Shown in pieces: positions 1 through 12,371 of a stretch of DNA of 64,000 nt. The notes beneath the pieces are model-generated. The model was not told the origin of the DNA, ran no database searches, and saw nothing but the letters and a program-made list of their open reading frames with translations. Within the stretch, counting starts at the first letter, position 1. The number at the start of each line of letters is the position of its first letter. The DNA comes from Paguma larvata (lineage: Eukaryota > Chordata > Mammalia > Carnivora > Viverridae): positions 43,072,215 through 43,136,214 of the forward strand of contig CM057835.1 of assembly GCA_030068075.1 (NCBI GenBank). Direction: 5' to 3'. The translations under genes were made by a program, and so were the position numbers.

Positions 1-1078
1 TGCCCCTTTTAGAATTCAGTCCCACACTACCCTTCTTCTCTCAGTACATACTGAAGATTGTCAGAAACCCGGAAACAGATTTATGATTCTAGGAAGGATT
101 TTGGTCTTTTGGTGACACTTTTAAGTTACACAAAACTGGGCAAACTCCCGGTTCTGTCAATTATTGGATACGTTATACTGTACTCTGAATTTCAGTGTCT
201 TTTTTTGTGAAAAGAAGACGATAGTGCATGTCTTATATGTTTTTTTAAACCAAGATTACATATGTTAATAGTTCTAGAACTCTTAGCAAATAGCTCTTAT
301 CTGGGCATCAAACCTGATAAATAAGTATTCCTTTCTTCCCTTGTCCTTTCAGATGGCTCAAAGCCAACTGGACATTCTTTGGGGTATAGTAGAGACTTAT
401 GAGTTCAGGAATCACTTGGAGAACCAGGAGATCTCATAGTTTATCTCCTCCCCTTGGTGAATTCCTTATTATTATTAAACATCAAATATTTCTGGTGTAC
501 CCTCCCTGATACGTTAAGCGAGGTTAGTCTTGGCCTCCTATATGTTCAAGGGATTGTGATGATGATTCTCATGCCAGTGTCTCCCCACCCAGACTAGATT
601 GTTGAGGATGAAATATAGATTATGTGTTTTATTCCCGGTATCTAGTACACAACATGTGCCTAATAAGTGAATCAACTCCTAGAGCAACTATGTTTGCTTT
701 GAGATTTTTCACAATACTTTTGACAATATATCCCTGAACAAGTTTTAGAATCGCAAAATTTTAATACTCTTAAATTCTGTGAGGTATAAAAAGATAAATG
801 TAAAGACTTAAATCTCTAAAAGGAGATCCAGAGATTTCTAACTGGAAAAGACCCACAAAAAATGCTTTGCCATGGAATTAACTTCATGTAATTTATTAAA
901 GGGGACTTTCCATTGTGCCACTCAGGAGAGCATGCTAATGCAGAATGGTGTACCATCTGAAATTAAATGCATTTACTTAATGCATTGTTAGCTAATAGGA
1001 TATTTTCCGGAGCTAACAAGTGAGAAAGAAATGGTAGAAATTGTCTTTGATACAGGATGTTAGAAAATCAGAATTTTC
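1..1078. other. Unique AT-rich non-coding sequence
   Basis: No repeat family or exon is recognised here. A perfect kappaB-type decamer (GGGGACTTTCC) lies near 901-911. It is followed by a homeodomain/octamer-like patch near 931-1000 with ATGCTAAT and two ATGCAT cores. These motifs are short and can arise by chance, so no regulatory function is claimed. Confidence 0.5.
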
Positions 1079-2350
1079 CCCTTAAGATTGAAAACAAGGC
1101 AAGAATGTCTGTTCCTACCACTCTATTTAACATTATACTGGAAGTTCTAGACAGTAATGAAAAAAATTGTAAAAAGCAAACAGATTTGGAATGAATACAT
1201 GAATTCTGTTGATTTGCAGATAATGTGATCATCTATATAGAAAATTCCAAATAATTTATACAAAAATACTACTAGATCTATTACATGAGTACAGCAAAGT
1301 TGAAGAATAAAAAAATAAAAAGCAATCGATCAACAAAAATATTCCCTATTGTATTTTTATATGCTAATTAATTACTAATTAGTAACTGCAAATTTCAGCT
1401 ATCAAAATTGCAAATTATAATGTTTTAAGAGTTCCATTTAAAGTAGCACCCCCCAAAAAAGCACTACTTAAGGATAAATCCAATAAAAGTTGTGTAAGCT
1501 TATATATTGAAAAATATAAAACATTGAGAGAAGCCCAATAAAACCTAAATAAAAGATGAGACATACCAGCCTCCTTAATTGAAACTGATTAGTGTTATAT
1601 ATGTCAGCACTCTCCCAAATTGATATACATAATCTACACAATCCCAGTAAAAATAGCAGCAGGACTTTTTGAAAAAATCAACAAGCTAATTCTAAAATTT
1701 ATATGGAAAAGCAAAGAACATTGAACAGCCCAAATGAAAGAACAACAAAGATAGCAGACTTACACCACCTGATTTCTGTATTTACTGTAAAGCTATAGTA
1801 ATCAAGAAAGAATGATATTAACAAAGGGTAGACACATATGTCAGTGGAGCAGAACAGAGAGCCTAGAAATATACCAGTCCATATATGATCGACTGATTTT
1901 TGACAAATGTGCTGAATTAAGTCAACGATAAAATGATAGCATTCTCAACAAATATTCCTGGCACAATTGGGTATCCATATGCAAAAATATGAATCCTAAC
2001 CCATACTCTGTACCACTTAAAAAAATTGACTCAAAATGCATCATAGACCCAAACGCAAAACTAAAACTATGACACTTCTATCAAAAATCAGAAAAGACAC
2101 TTTTCGATTTTAGGTTAGCTGAAGGTTTTGTGGCTTTTTTTTTTTTTTTTTTTTGGATAGGACCCAAAAAGCAAACCTCTAATAAAAACACATATAAATT
2201 GGACTTTGTTGACATTAAAAGTTCTGCTCTTCGAAAATCACTGTTAAGATAAAAAGACAAGTTGCACTCTTGCAGAAAATATTTGCAAAACACTATCCTG
2301 TGAAAGGCCTTCTATTCAGAATATATAAACAACTCACAGTTCAATAATTT
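1079..2350 (+). mobile_element. LINE-1 ORF2 3' part, decayed
   Basis: The plus strand follows the second half of L1 ORF2. It begins in the reverse transcriptase region. Near 1205-1250 it encodes a degraded form of the catalytic FADD box (read as LFADN-IIYIENS). It then runs through the C-terminal domain to a point near the ORF2 end. Multiple stops and frameshifts show that it is dead. No poly(A) tail is seen at its end; other L1 sequence follows directly. Confidence 0.85.
2135..2154. repeat. T20 homopolymer inside L1 ORF2
   Basis: Twenty T residues interrupt the L1 ORF2 C-terminal region, where the family normally has only a short T run. It is best read as local slippage expansion. L1 sequence continues on both sides in the same orientation, so a retrotransposed tail is less likely. 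Confidence 0.8.
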
Positions 2351-2513
2351 TAAAAAATCCAGCTCTCAACAAATTGGGTATAGAGGGAATATACCTCAAT
2401 ATAACTAAAGGTCTTCTGAAAGCCCACAGTTAACATCACACTCAACAGTGAAAAGCTGAAAGCTTCTCCACTAAATTCAGGAACAAGACAAGGATCCCCA
2501 ATCTCAACACTCA
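2351..2513 (+). mobile_element. Second L1 ORF2 fragment (RT region)
   Basis: This short plus-strand piece matches the L1 ORF2 stretch just upstream of and overlapping the start of the 1079-2350 fragment. It includes a degraded GTRQG motif near 2480-2500. In L1 coordinates it is upstream, yet it lies downstream here, so it is a separate copy or a rearranged piece. It abuts minus-strand L1 at about 2514. Confidence 0.7.
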
Positions 2514-2780
2514 GATGTTTACAAATGTGTATCATCTTGTGGATTGACCCCTTTATCATTATGTAATTCTTTTCTTTGTCTTTTATTTCAGTCTTTGTGT
2601 AAAAGACTCTTGTCTGATATAAGTAAAGCCACCCTTGCTTTCTTTTGGTTCCCATTTGTATGAAATATTTGTTTCCATCTCTTCACTTTCAATCTGTGTG
2701 TGTCCTTAGATCCGAGGTGAGTCTTGATGCAACATATATATGGGTCTGTTCTTTATTTTAATCCATTCCACCACTCTGTC

Positions 2781-2823
<43 letters not shown>

Positions 2824-4762
2824 TTTGTTTACTCATTTATTCATTCATTCATTTAGAGAGTGCACAGGAGAGGCAGAGAGAGTGCACAGGAGAGGCAGAG
2901 AGAGAGGGGGGAGAGAGAATCCTAAGCAGGCTCCACCCTGTCAGCACAGAGTCTGATGTGGGGCTCCATCCCACGAACTGAGCTGAAATCTAGAGTTGGA
3001 CGCTCAATCTACTGAGCCACCCAGGCGCCCCCACCACTGTCTTTTGATTGATTTTAGCTCATTTAAGTTTTTAAAGTAATTATTGGTAAGTATATACTTA
3101 CTGTCATTTTGCTAATTGCTTTTGGATGTTTTATAGTTCCTCTCTGTTCCTTCTTTTGCTTTCTTTCCTTGTGGTTTGATGACTTTCTATAGTGTGATGC
3201 TTAGATTCCTTCCTCATTACCTTTTGTGTGTCCACATGTAACAGTTTACATATATATGTGTGTGTGTACATAAATATATATTTATATATAACATATTTAA
3301 ATTGATTGCAAATGAAGTTTATACTCATTCTAAAACTCTCCAGTTTTACTCCTCCCCTATGTTTTATGTTTTCAATGTCACATATTACATCTTTTTTATT
3401 TTGTGTATCCTTTGATTATTTTAGTTATAGTTATTCTTACTACTTTTGTTTTTTAGCCTTCATACTAGCTTTATAAATAATCAAATCCACTTCTTTTATT
3501 GTGTATTTACTTTTACCAATGAGATTTTTATTTCACATGATTTTTTATTACTAACGGGTAACCTTTCTTTTCAGCTTAAAGTCCCTTTAACATTTCTTAG
3601 AGGGCCAGTTTAGTGGTGATAAACTCCTTTAGCTTTTGCTTGTCTCGAAAACTTTATTTCTCCTTCAATTCTAATAACCTTGCTTGGTAAAGTATTCTTG
3701 GTTGGAAGTTTGTTTTACTTTTAGCATTTATGATATATCATGCCACTCCCTTCTGGCTTGCAAAGTTTCTCCTGAGAAATCTGCTTATAGTCTCATAGGG
3801 GTTCCCTTGTGGGTAATAAGTTGTTTTTATCTTGCTGCTTTTAAGATTCTCTCTTTATGTTTAACTTTTGACATTTTAATTATAATGTGTCTTGAGGAGG
3901 GTCTTTTTGGGTTCCCTCAACCACCATCTCTGGGAAGGGCCACAGCAGTGGTGTGGGGGTGCAAGGTGCCTGTCTGCCCCCTCTGGGGCTATGTCATTGG
4001 TACAGGGGGGTAGGATGCTTTCTCACATTTGAGGAAACACAGGGGAGGTGGAGGTGTTTGTTCACTGCCTCTGGCAGGGATATTGTGGTGGTGTGGGTAG
4101 GCAGGTGCTGGCAAGATAGGGTGAAGGTACAAAAATGGCACCCACTGGTGCCGGCACTAGCAAAGTAGAGAGAGAAAATAAAATGGCGCCCACCAGCACC
4201 TCCATTCCTGGAAAGAGTCCCAACAGGTTTTTGCCTCTCTTGCCGATGCCGCAAGATTAGCAAATGAATCTCCTTCACATATAGTCTAGGCTCTTTTCAA
4301 ACCACTGCTTCTGTCTGGGTCCTGGGGCAAGCAGGTCTGCACTCAAGCCCTTCAAGAGTGAAATCTTGTTTCCTACAGCCCTATAGTGTTCTTGTACATA
4401 AGCCCCCTTGTTTTTCGAAGTTAGATGTTTTGTGGGCTTTTCCTTCTGGGGCAAGCCCCGAGGGTTGGGGTGCCTGTCATGGGGCACAAACCCCTCGCTC
4501 CTCAGGTAGTAGTTCTATATTAGTGAGACCCCTTCCAATGGTGAGTTGCCATAGGAGGGGTGTGGTTTTTGGCAAGTCCACATTGCTGCCTCTCCTACCT
4601 GTCTCAATGTGGCCCTTTTATACTTTGTTATGGAGTAGGTATTTAGATGATTCTCAGATTCTTTTCAAAGGGAATTTTTCCATATATTGCTGCAGATTTG
4701 TTGTGTCTATGGAGGGAGGTAAGTTCAGGATCTTCCTAAGCTGCCATATCGAAATGCCTCTC
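2514..4762 (-). mobile_element. L1 5' half: ORF2 start, ORF1 end, 5' UTR
   Basis: Read on the minus strand, this runs from a GC-rich 5' UTR (about 4762 down to 3920), through a partial ORF1 3' region (about 3900-3540), into the start of ORF2 (about 2750-2514). The 5' terminus near 4762 resembles old mammalian L1 starts (GATATGGCAGC). Much of ORF1 seems to be missing around 3900-3920. A SINE interrupts it at 2783-3031. Confidence 0.75.
2783..3031 (-). mobile_element. Carnivore tRNA-derived SINE, cat type, in L1
   Basis: Minus-strand SINE: an (ATTT)n tail on the left, GA-rich middle, and the head ending GAGCCACCCAGGCGCCC on the right. The target-site duplication is imperfect: CCACCACTCTGTCTT at 2768-2782 and CCACCACTGTCTT after 3031. 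The host L1 resumes directly afterwards, so the SINE is younger than the L1. Confidence 0.92.
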
Positions 4763-5999
4763 CTATTTTGAACATTTTGATTTATGTGAAACAGGAACTC
4801 CAAGAATGAAACCAAACAGAGTGAAACAGAATATCATGTGTGCCTACTACAGTCTTTCAAAAATCGCTTATCTTCCGTGGTCCGTAAGGTCCCAGCCAAT
4901 AGCAGCTCTTTGGAGAAACTTCTCAGAGCTGGAACTCAGAATCAAAGTCTCTGTGGGGATAGCAGCTATGACACTGATTAGGACAATGGCATCTCACTTT
5001 CTTGGGCTTTAGGCATTTTCATTATTAGAGATAATTGGGTACATGTAAAAGTTATAGCCACTTAGGGCTTCCTACTTCCCAGTCTTAGCATCTTTTGTTC
5101 TTAGGGAAGATTTACCTCAGACACTGCTTCTAGAAGCATCTTCCTTATTTATACTGAAATAAAGCCTTAGGTCACGAGCAACATTTGGAGGAGCCCATCA
5201 TTCATCTCTGGAGAAGGCCAAAGTGTTCCGTCTCAATTGTATAATGTCCTAGAGGTACCTTAGACATCATTGTCTCCGCCTAAAGTCTCTCTACTTGGAA
5301 ATTAAAAAATAAGAGTGTGCAGAGGGTCATAATTCTTCTCTGTACCTGTTTCTCCCAGTTACAATAATTTTCATTGTCTAGAAATGCAGGAAAATAATAT
5401 ATACAGTGAGCTTAGATAACATACTGAGCTGTCATCATTAGGCATGGTTGATAGACAATGTAGCTTGCTGCTATTGTGTATTCAGTAAGAATACAGGAGA
5501 AGAATAAGGACCTTTATGTGAAATATCACTGCCTACCCTATTAGTAGTAGTTCACAGAAAAGTGTTCCATTCTCTTTGGGGAGAGAAAACATATTCTAGG
5601 TAGTATTCAGTTCCTAACTTTAAAGTCCAGTTACATGGTGACTACTTTCACACTATTTTGTTTGAAACCACTTGCCATGGTGATGGCACTTAGTGAAGAA
5701 GCTACTATTATCTTTAATGACAGTCGACTGGAATCCATTTTTGATCCCCTAATGCTATTATATAGCTGGGATATATATATACATATCTATCTGTGATGCT
5801 ATTGTTATGGTCACTATGAATAAATCAACCTACACTAACAAAAGTTTTAAGTCTAATATGTACTTTATTGTAATATATATGTGTATATATATGTATGTAC
5901 ATATTACATAATGTTAATAACTATCCTACTAGGGAGTTGTAGATATTCTTCTTCTTTCTGAGTTGGCATAGAGGTTGGGTGAGAAGGAAGAAGGAAACT
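4763..5999. other. Unique non-coding sequence with AT repeats
   Basis: No gene or repeat family is recognised. Short (TA)n-rich patches occur near 5766-5790 and 5868-5910. Short open frames here have no conserved features that I can see. Confidence 0.5.
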
Positions 6000-7261
6000 A
6001 CCCAGCATCTCACCTGGCTATAATCATCTACTGATCGTGGTTACTCCTGCTCATTTACTGATGATGTTCACACTGGATCACTGCACTCTTTCCACTGCTT
6101 TTCCTATCGCCTTTTCTGATCACTTCAACATCCCAACGAATAATCTAGCCAATGCCATTATTTCTCTGCTCCATTTCAGCCACCTATTTCCATGGTCAAA
6201 CCCTTGACCTTGACATAAGTAACTTCCCTGATTCTGAAACCTCAACCTCAACTACCACCTCCTCTAAACAGTTGACCTACTCAATCATTTCCAATCAGCC
6301 TTCAGCTTCATCAACGCACTATTTGTTGGACCTGTAAATTTCTCACCATCAGTTTCTCATTTTGTTTCCTCACATTGCTCTTTACCTAACTTAGATTCCA
6401 TGATCCATAATTATAAGCACTCCCTTATAAATACTCACTGTATTATCTGGTTAAACCTGGATATTGTTTAAATGCTACTGTCAGCCTATTTTGTGCCCAC
6501 ACACAAGCAGCTAAACACACATTGCTGGAAAAAAAAACAACACATAACCATGCAGAGCAACGCCAGTGAAAATTCATGACCTGAGATTTAAATGTGTTCT
6601 CTATAGCTCTGTTTTTAGTTTGTTGCTATCACTACTCAACAAAACTTCCACTGCATACCTTTACTTTCCCTCACGGCATTTCCACCCTACAACTCCAACT
6701 CATTATCAGCTAATGACTACCTCACAGTTCACTGAGAGAAGAAAAGTGACCAGATTAACCAAAGTATTTTTGTTCCCAAATACTTTGCTCCTACAATTAT
6801 CAACTCTCTCACACACCATCCATCTTCTTTTCTGGAGAGGAGGCTACAATCAGCCTACAGGTGTGCTCTAGTAGCTCCTGTCTTTAAAATGAACAGACAC
6901 ACAAACAAATACCATGCAACCCCTATTCTGCTCAATACCTCCCCAGTTCTCTAATCCTTTTACATTAAAGCATCTTTAAAAGTCACCTATGGTTACTAAA
7001 TCCATTTATTTAGGTCATGTTCACTTTTCAATCATTCCCTGCATTGTTTACTTCCCCTGCTCCATGAAGATTCTTTGCAAGCTCACCAGTGATCTTCTTG
7101 CCATCTTCCATACTTTACCACTCAGTTCTAAGCTGTCCACTCAACGTTAAATGATATTTATTTAATGGAAACGTATTTTCCCCATTTTCCATGACATCAC
7201 ACTTTTAGTTTTGTTTTTACTTATTCCTTCTCAGTCTTTCCTGCCTTCTAATTTACTGATT

Positions 7262-7795
7262 TCTCCCCTTCTTTTGAGCTTTTTGGTGCTGAAGTAATGC
7301 AAGGATGAGCCAAGGTATGGAGTGGATCAGAAAAGAATGCACTCTGGCTAGTTTAAGCAGAGAGAGGTCTTCTTTTAAGTGGGGGATTAAATACCTTACA
7401 TTGTTTTAAGTGAGCTAAAGAAAGTAGTGTTTGTCTGAGCTTCCAGAAAGGACTCTCACAGAAGGAACTGAGTTTCCGAGAATGCTACCGACCCTAGCAT
7501 GACTAGCAAGCTGTAGAATTAGGGGTTGCTTTCAGAGCTGGGAAGCTGTCACTATAGCTGCTGACTGCAGAACCACAGTAACATGAGCCCTCACAAAAAT
7601 GATGCTCATGTCCCACCTCACTCCTCACGTATCTCAGTTCTAAACTCCATATTTGAACAAGCACCTCAAATTGGTGGAACTGAAATCCCACCTGGAACGC
7701 AACTGAGGGGAGTGGGAAATGTAATCACTGGTTTTTCAGGCTCTGCAGCCCAGGAAGACACATTAGGAGTCTGGAAAGGACACTGTGAGTCAATC
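7262..7795. other. Unassigned insert splitting the L2
   Basis: L2-like sequence stops near 7260 and resumes near 7795. The intervening 530 bp is less pyrimidine-biased and contains a stretch like GTTTAAGCAGAGAGAGGTC. It may be an old interspersed repeat, but I cannot assign a family, and I see no clear target-site duplication. Confidence 0.4.
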
Positions 7796-8637
7796 CACTG
7801 TATTTGGACCATCTCATTTACTTCTCTTTATCTCTAGAGACTTCATCCAATCCCATGGATTTAATATCATCTATCTGTGATGACTGCTAAATCTTTATTT
7901 CTAGACTTGACCTCTCTCTGGAGTGAGCTTCAGGCAGACACATATCATTTAGCATCTCCACTCGGATGTCTACTATACACTTTAAACTAAAATGCAAAAA
8001 TACTCTTGATTTGTCAACTTGCTTCTCCCCATCTTGTACCTACCTTACAAACAACAGCAACAACAACAGCATAACGAAACACACAACCTTATAGCCAGTT
8101 GCTTCAGCCAGAAATGTAGGGATTATCTTGGATTCCTTGCCTTCCATTACTGTCCAAACTCAATTTCTCAGCAAGTCCTATTGATTCTACTTCCCGAACA
8201 TTTCCCAAATCTATGCTTCTCCTCTTGTTCTTCATAATCAGTCCCATTCCAGGACATCATCACTTCTCTGCCAGATGTCAGCTGTAGCTTCAGACTAGTC
8301 CCCAGTTCTCACCCATGTCCCATGACAACCCATGTTTTACTCAGCAATAGTGAGCTACGAAAATGCTCTTTCTACATTTCCCATCCTATTTAAAATATAT
8401 CTAGTCCTCTTAGCCTAGTGTATGACCCTCTCCATTATTTGATCCTCACCTAGCCATCTGTCCTCTTTAATATCACTGCCCCTCTTACCCACAAGCACAT
8501 ATGACCTTCCTTCAGATCCCTGAGTGTGTGTGCCCAACTCATTCTTGCCTTAACATATTTACACTAATGCCACTAATTGTTTTCTTTCCATGAAATGTTT
8601 ATCTTCTTACTATTTGGATCCTTCCCTTTTAACTTCT

Positions 8638-8862
8638 TTTTTTTTTTAATTTTTTTTTTAACATTTATTTATTTTTGAGAGACATAGAGACAGAGCGTGA
8701 GCAGGGGAGGGGCAGAGAGAGAGGGAGACACAGAATCGGAAGCAGGCTCCAGGCTGTGAGCTGTCAGCACAGAGCCCGACGCGGGGCTCGAACTCACAGA
8801 CCGTAAGATCATGACCTGAGCTGAAGTCGGCCTCTCAACCGACTGAGCCACCCAGGCACCCC
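8638..8862 (-). mobile_element. Carnivore SINE, cat type
   Basis: Near full-length minus-strand copy with the A-tail on the left and the GCCACCCAGGCACCCC head on the right. The target-site duplication CCCTTTTAACTTCT is clear at 8624-8637 and again right after the head at about 8862-8875. It is inserted in the L2. Confidence 0.95.
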
Positions 8863-9480
8863 CCTTTTAACTTCTGAACTTGAATGTCACTCTTCAGAAT
8901 GACTCGTGCAAGTAATCCCTCCAATTTATACCTATACCTGTTTGCTCAGATCCTAGAATAGAAATGGACAAAAGGGTAAACTCAAAAATACTGAGTGAAT
9001 TAATGGATTGTACCTACGCCGATGAGAAAAATGGTCTGTGAAGAAGTAGACACCGAAGGTCTTGCAAATAGTGGATCATGCATCTGGGATGCAATTCCAG
9101 ATCTCTGACTCTGAGGCATATGCTCCTAACTACTACATTCTCTTGCGGGAGCTAGACTCCAGACTTGTTGCTATGCCTATATTTCCCTTCCTTCTAAACT
9201 ATTCTTCTAAGTGATCTTAAAGAACTACTTTGATATCACTATTTTAAAAATCTTTACTAGTGCTCCATTGCCTGTAGCTTAAGGTAAAAGCTCCTCTTTC
9301 CAGCAGTTGAAGTCCTTCTCACACTGACTTCTTTCCATCTGGGAAATATTTCTTCCACTACCGTACAAACCCTCTGTCTCATTGAGGCCAATGTTTGCTG
9401 TGTTTAAAAACCTCTCCATTTCTTGTTTGTAATTCCCATTATTGGATTCTGGCTGTTTCTTGAGTTTAGGGGTTTTGCTT

Positions 9481-10265
9481 GCACTAGATACTCATCCATT
9501 CATTAGACACACATGGAGGACCAACTCTGCCAGACATTCCTTGGATTCAGGACCCCCTCCCCGCCCCATCCCGAGTCAAGGCATTGGCAAAGGTTGTGTG
9601 CTCTAGAAGATCCCAGGATGCACACCTCTTTGGCTAAAATGCCCTTAAAGGCAGCTCCTTCTGGGCCCACTCTTCTATTTATTCAACTTCTCATTTCATG
9701 AATCAGGCCTTGAATCTAAAGTTGCCAGAAAATCGATGGCAAATGATATGAATTCTTCTACAATGTTGATATGAACCAACAGTTACTCTCCTTTTCTCTA
9801 TCAAAGCTTTGTAGTGAGTGAATTAAAAAGAAGAGAAGTGAAAAGAAACTTCTAAGTGCCCTCAAATCTTCATCTGTAGAAACCCACTGCCATGCTGAGG
9901 CAAACTTTAAAAATATATATACTTTTAATGAAGTCCCATTAAAAACAGGTATACTGTGGTGGTTGGTTTTTATGTATTTCTTTTCACATCATTACTGATT
10001 TCCCAAGGTACTCGTATTCACAGAAGCTCTCCCTTTTTCTACCAGCCTGCTCCTCCTGCCAAATGCATTCATGGAAGCCACAAGGCAAAGATTTAGGGAA
10101 ATTGCTACCATGGAAGCAAAGTGATGACTCCAAAACAGCACTGCAATTTTGAATCCTAAAGAGGGAGAACACTGATTTAAGAAGAAAGAGTTCACTTCCA
10201 TTAAAATTGAGGGAATTTTGTTCAGTAATACAGAACAAAAGTGACGAAGAGGAAAAAATACAGTG
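9481..10265. other. Mostly unique non-coding sequence
   Basis: A short minus-strand L2 3'-end-like piece may occupy about 9490-9545 (CCATTCATTAGACACAC, then GCCAGACATTCC). The rest is not recognised. Overlapping antisense open frames at 9984-10324 show no domain or codon pattern that supports a gene. Confidence 0.45.
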
Positions 10266-10925
10266 CATGCCTCTTTATTATTATTTTTAAAAATTCTCTT
10301 CTGAATGGTCATCTGTGACACCACTGGGACATTCCTTCCATTGTTTCAAAGAAACTTTATAATCTACTCTCTTAACAACTTTCAAGTATGCCAAGCAACA
10401 GTGTTAACTATAGTCATCATGTTGTACATAACCTCCCTAGGGCTTACTCATCTTATAACTGGAAGGTGTACCTTTTGGCCATCTTCATCTACGTCCCCCT
10501 CCCCCACCTCCTCACCTTCCATATATAAGTGAGATCATACAACATTTGTCTTTATCTGATTTCTTTCACTTAGCATAATGCACTCGAGGACCATCCATGT
10601 TGTCTCAAACGTCATGATTTCCTTCTTTTTTATGGTTGGATTACACACACACACACACACACACACATCACAACTTCTTTACATTCATCTGTCTATGCAT
10701 ACTTAAGTTGTTTCCATATTTATAACAGCTATTGTAAATAATACTGATATGAACATGGGGGTTCAGATCTCTTCAACATAATGTTTTTATTTCCTTCAGA
10801 TTTATTCCCAAGAGTGGAATTGCCACATCACTTGGTAGTTCTAGTTTTAATTTTTTGAGCACTCTCCATACTGTTTTCCATAGTGGCTGTACCAATTTAT
10901 TATCAACTGGTGGGTTTTTATATTC
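10266..10925 (-). mobile_element. L1 3' end, minus strand
   Basis: The minus strand matches the tail end of L1 ORF2 and its 3' region. This includes the segment reading as TTGGTACAGCCACTATGG near 10880-10900 and the AACATGGGGGTTCAGAT motif near 10752. An (AC)n repeat has expanded inside it. It is heavily mutated. Confidence 0.8.
10643..10667. repeat. (AC)n microsatellite
   Basis: About twelve uninterrupted AC dinucleotides lie within the minus-strand L1, in the part that normally reads through the ATTCCATTGTATATAT-type stretch. Confidence 0.95.
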
Positions 10926-11199
10926 CAGAATAGATAACACATAGGATGATTTTCTTTATCCATTGACTGTGAGACCTTCTCTCTAGCCTAATGTTTTTTT
11001 TATGATTTGTGCCACCTTTACTAAAGTAAAAATGATGCTTATTTTTGAAACTGTTTTACCTGTATCAAATGATTCCCTCTCTCTACTTCAAGTGCTGAAA
11101 CATATTGAATTTTGTGATGACCGTGGCCTTAGTTCTCCTGCTGCTTCTTCACACCATCCTTTACACTACTGCCAATGTTGTCTTATTAAAACATAAGTC

Positions 11200-11230
<31 letters not shown>

Positions 11231-11699
11231 AGAAAGGAAAAAGCATTCCCTTTCTTAAAAATTTTTGCTGGCAAGTTCAGACTGTGGTATGTTATTCAGA
11301 ATCCTAAGGGTCTGACTCCATCTTGAATCCCCTTCTTTATATGCCGCTCATTCTATACATACTCATCTCTTCAATGTCTCTTTAGCTTCTATTCTCACCA
11401 TTTGGAATCTCTATGCGCTTGCTTTGTTGCTACTTATTCAATTTCACTCATTATATAGGACATGGAATACTTGTGACTCTTCCACTCACCTGAAGAGCCT
11501 CTGCTGTTACAAAAACTGATATAATTTCCACTGCCACATGAGGACAGGGCAGACTAGGGGGAAAGTTTTTTTTAAAAAAATGGAGCAGTGTGGAATCATA
11601 TCCTGTACAAACGTGAATTCAGATATTTATCTCATTCAACCAGATAGTGGATTGTTTTTCACTCTGTTTTCTGAAATAACCTGTGTAGTTAAGGACAAG
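10926..11699. other. Unassigned sequence with an A-run
   Basis: No family or exon is recognised. A17 starts at about 11200 and grades into (AAAG)n up to 11240. This resembles the tail of an old plus-strand retroelement, but the upstream 200 bp do not match a SINE that I know. Confidence 0.45.
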
Positions 11700-12142
11700 G
11701 AATCTAGGAAGATGGTTGCATAACTGCTTTGAATCCCACACAGAAACTGTGAGTAGGATAGCTAAACACAGTCGCCAGCAGCCATATCGAACAAAACTCA
11801 GTAGCGAGGAATCCCCATGAACTCTAAAAAATATGCAAGTAGGAAAATTCAACAGCACCAGGATTCATATTAAATCTGGCATGCAAGAGAGAAGCTCCCT
11901 CGACTGATAGCAAACTCAGAAGAGCCAGTAAGTATTGCATACAACACTGAACATGTGAATCTGAGACCAGGAGCTGAAACAGGCAAGGAGTCTGCAATCT
12001 CCAATTCACTGAGGAGTGTAGGAGACCACAGCGGAGGGCTAGAGCAGTCTGGGCCCCATGCACTTTGACACTAACTGAAGAGCAGAGTCTGACACTGAGG
12101 AGAAACTTCCAGAGGAACCAAAATTAATCAAGGGTGGGGGCC

Positions 12143-12371
12143 GGGGTGTCTGGGTGGCTCAGACGGTTGGGTGTCCGACTTCGGCTCAGGTCATGATCTT
12201 GCAGTTTGTGAGTTCAAGCCCCGCGTCGGGCTCTGTGCTGACAGCTCAGAGCCTGGAGCCTCCTTCAGATTCTGTGTCTTCCCCATCTCTCTGCCCCTCC
12301 CCTGCTCATGTTCTGTCTCTCTCTGTCTCTCAATAATAAATTAAAATGTTAAAAAAAATTTTAAAAAAAAG
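12143..12371 (+). mobile_element. Carnivore SINE, cat type
   Basis: Plus-strand copy with the head GGGTGTCTGGGTGGCTCAG, B-box region GTTCAAGCCCC, a CT-rich segment and an A-rich tail. A target-site duplication is not clear. Confidence 0.92.

Larger units (their letters stand above)
6000..9480 (+). mobile_element. Long decayed L2 (CR1-like LINE)
   Basis: Pyrimidine-rich plus-strand sequence follows L2 ORF2. Around 7100-7260 and 7840-8330 it tracks the reverse transcriptase and downstream region; examples are the CTCCACTCGGATGTCTACT-type stretch near 7956 and the CAGCAAGTCCTATTGATTCT-type stretch near 8170. Later L2-like sequence extends past 9300. It is split by an insert at about 7262-7795 and by a SINE at 8638-8862. 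The coding frame is destroyed. The left boundary is uncertain. Confidence 0.65.

Noticed and set aside
2783..2981. Leu/Ile/Phe/Tyr-rich frame like a membrane segment
   Set aside because: It is the (TTTA)n tail and body of a SINE.
3684..4771. Frames of 109 and 137 codons
   Set aside because: They lie antisense within the 5' region of a minus-strand L1.
8669..8851. A recurring peptide-like frame (containing SAQVMI and SLEPASDSVSPSLSAPP) here and at 12154, 32388, 32594, 39805, 47072, 49804, 51439, 53754 and 55391
   Set aside because: It is the same SINE read in one frame, at every copy and in both orientations. It is not a protein family.
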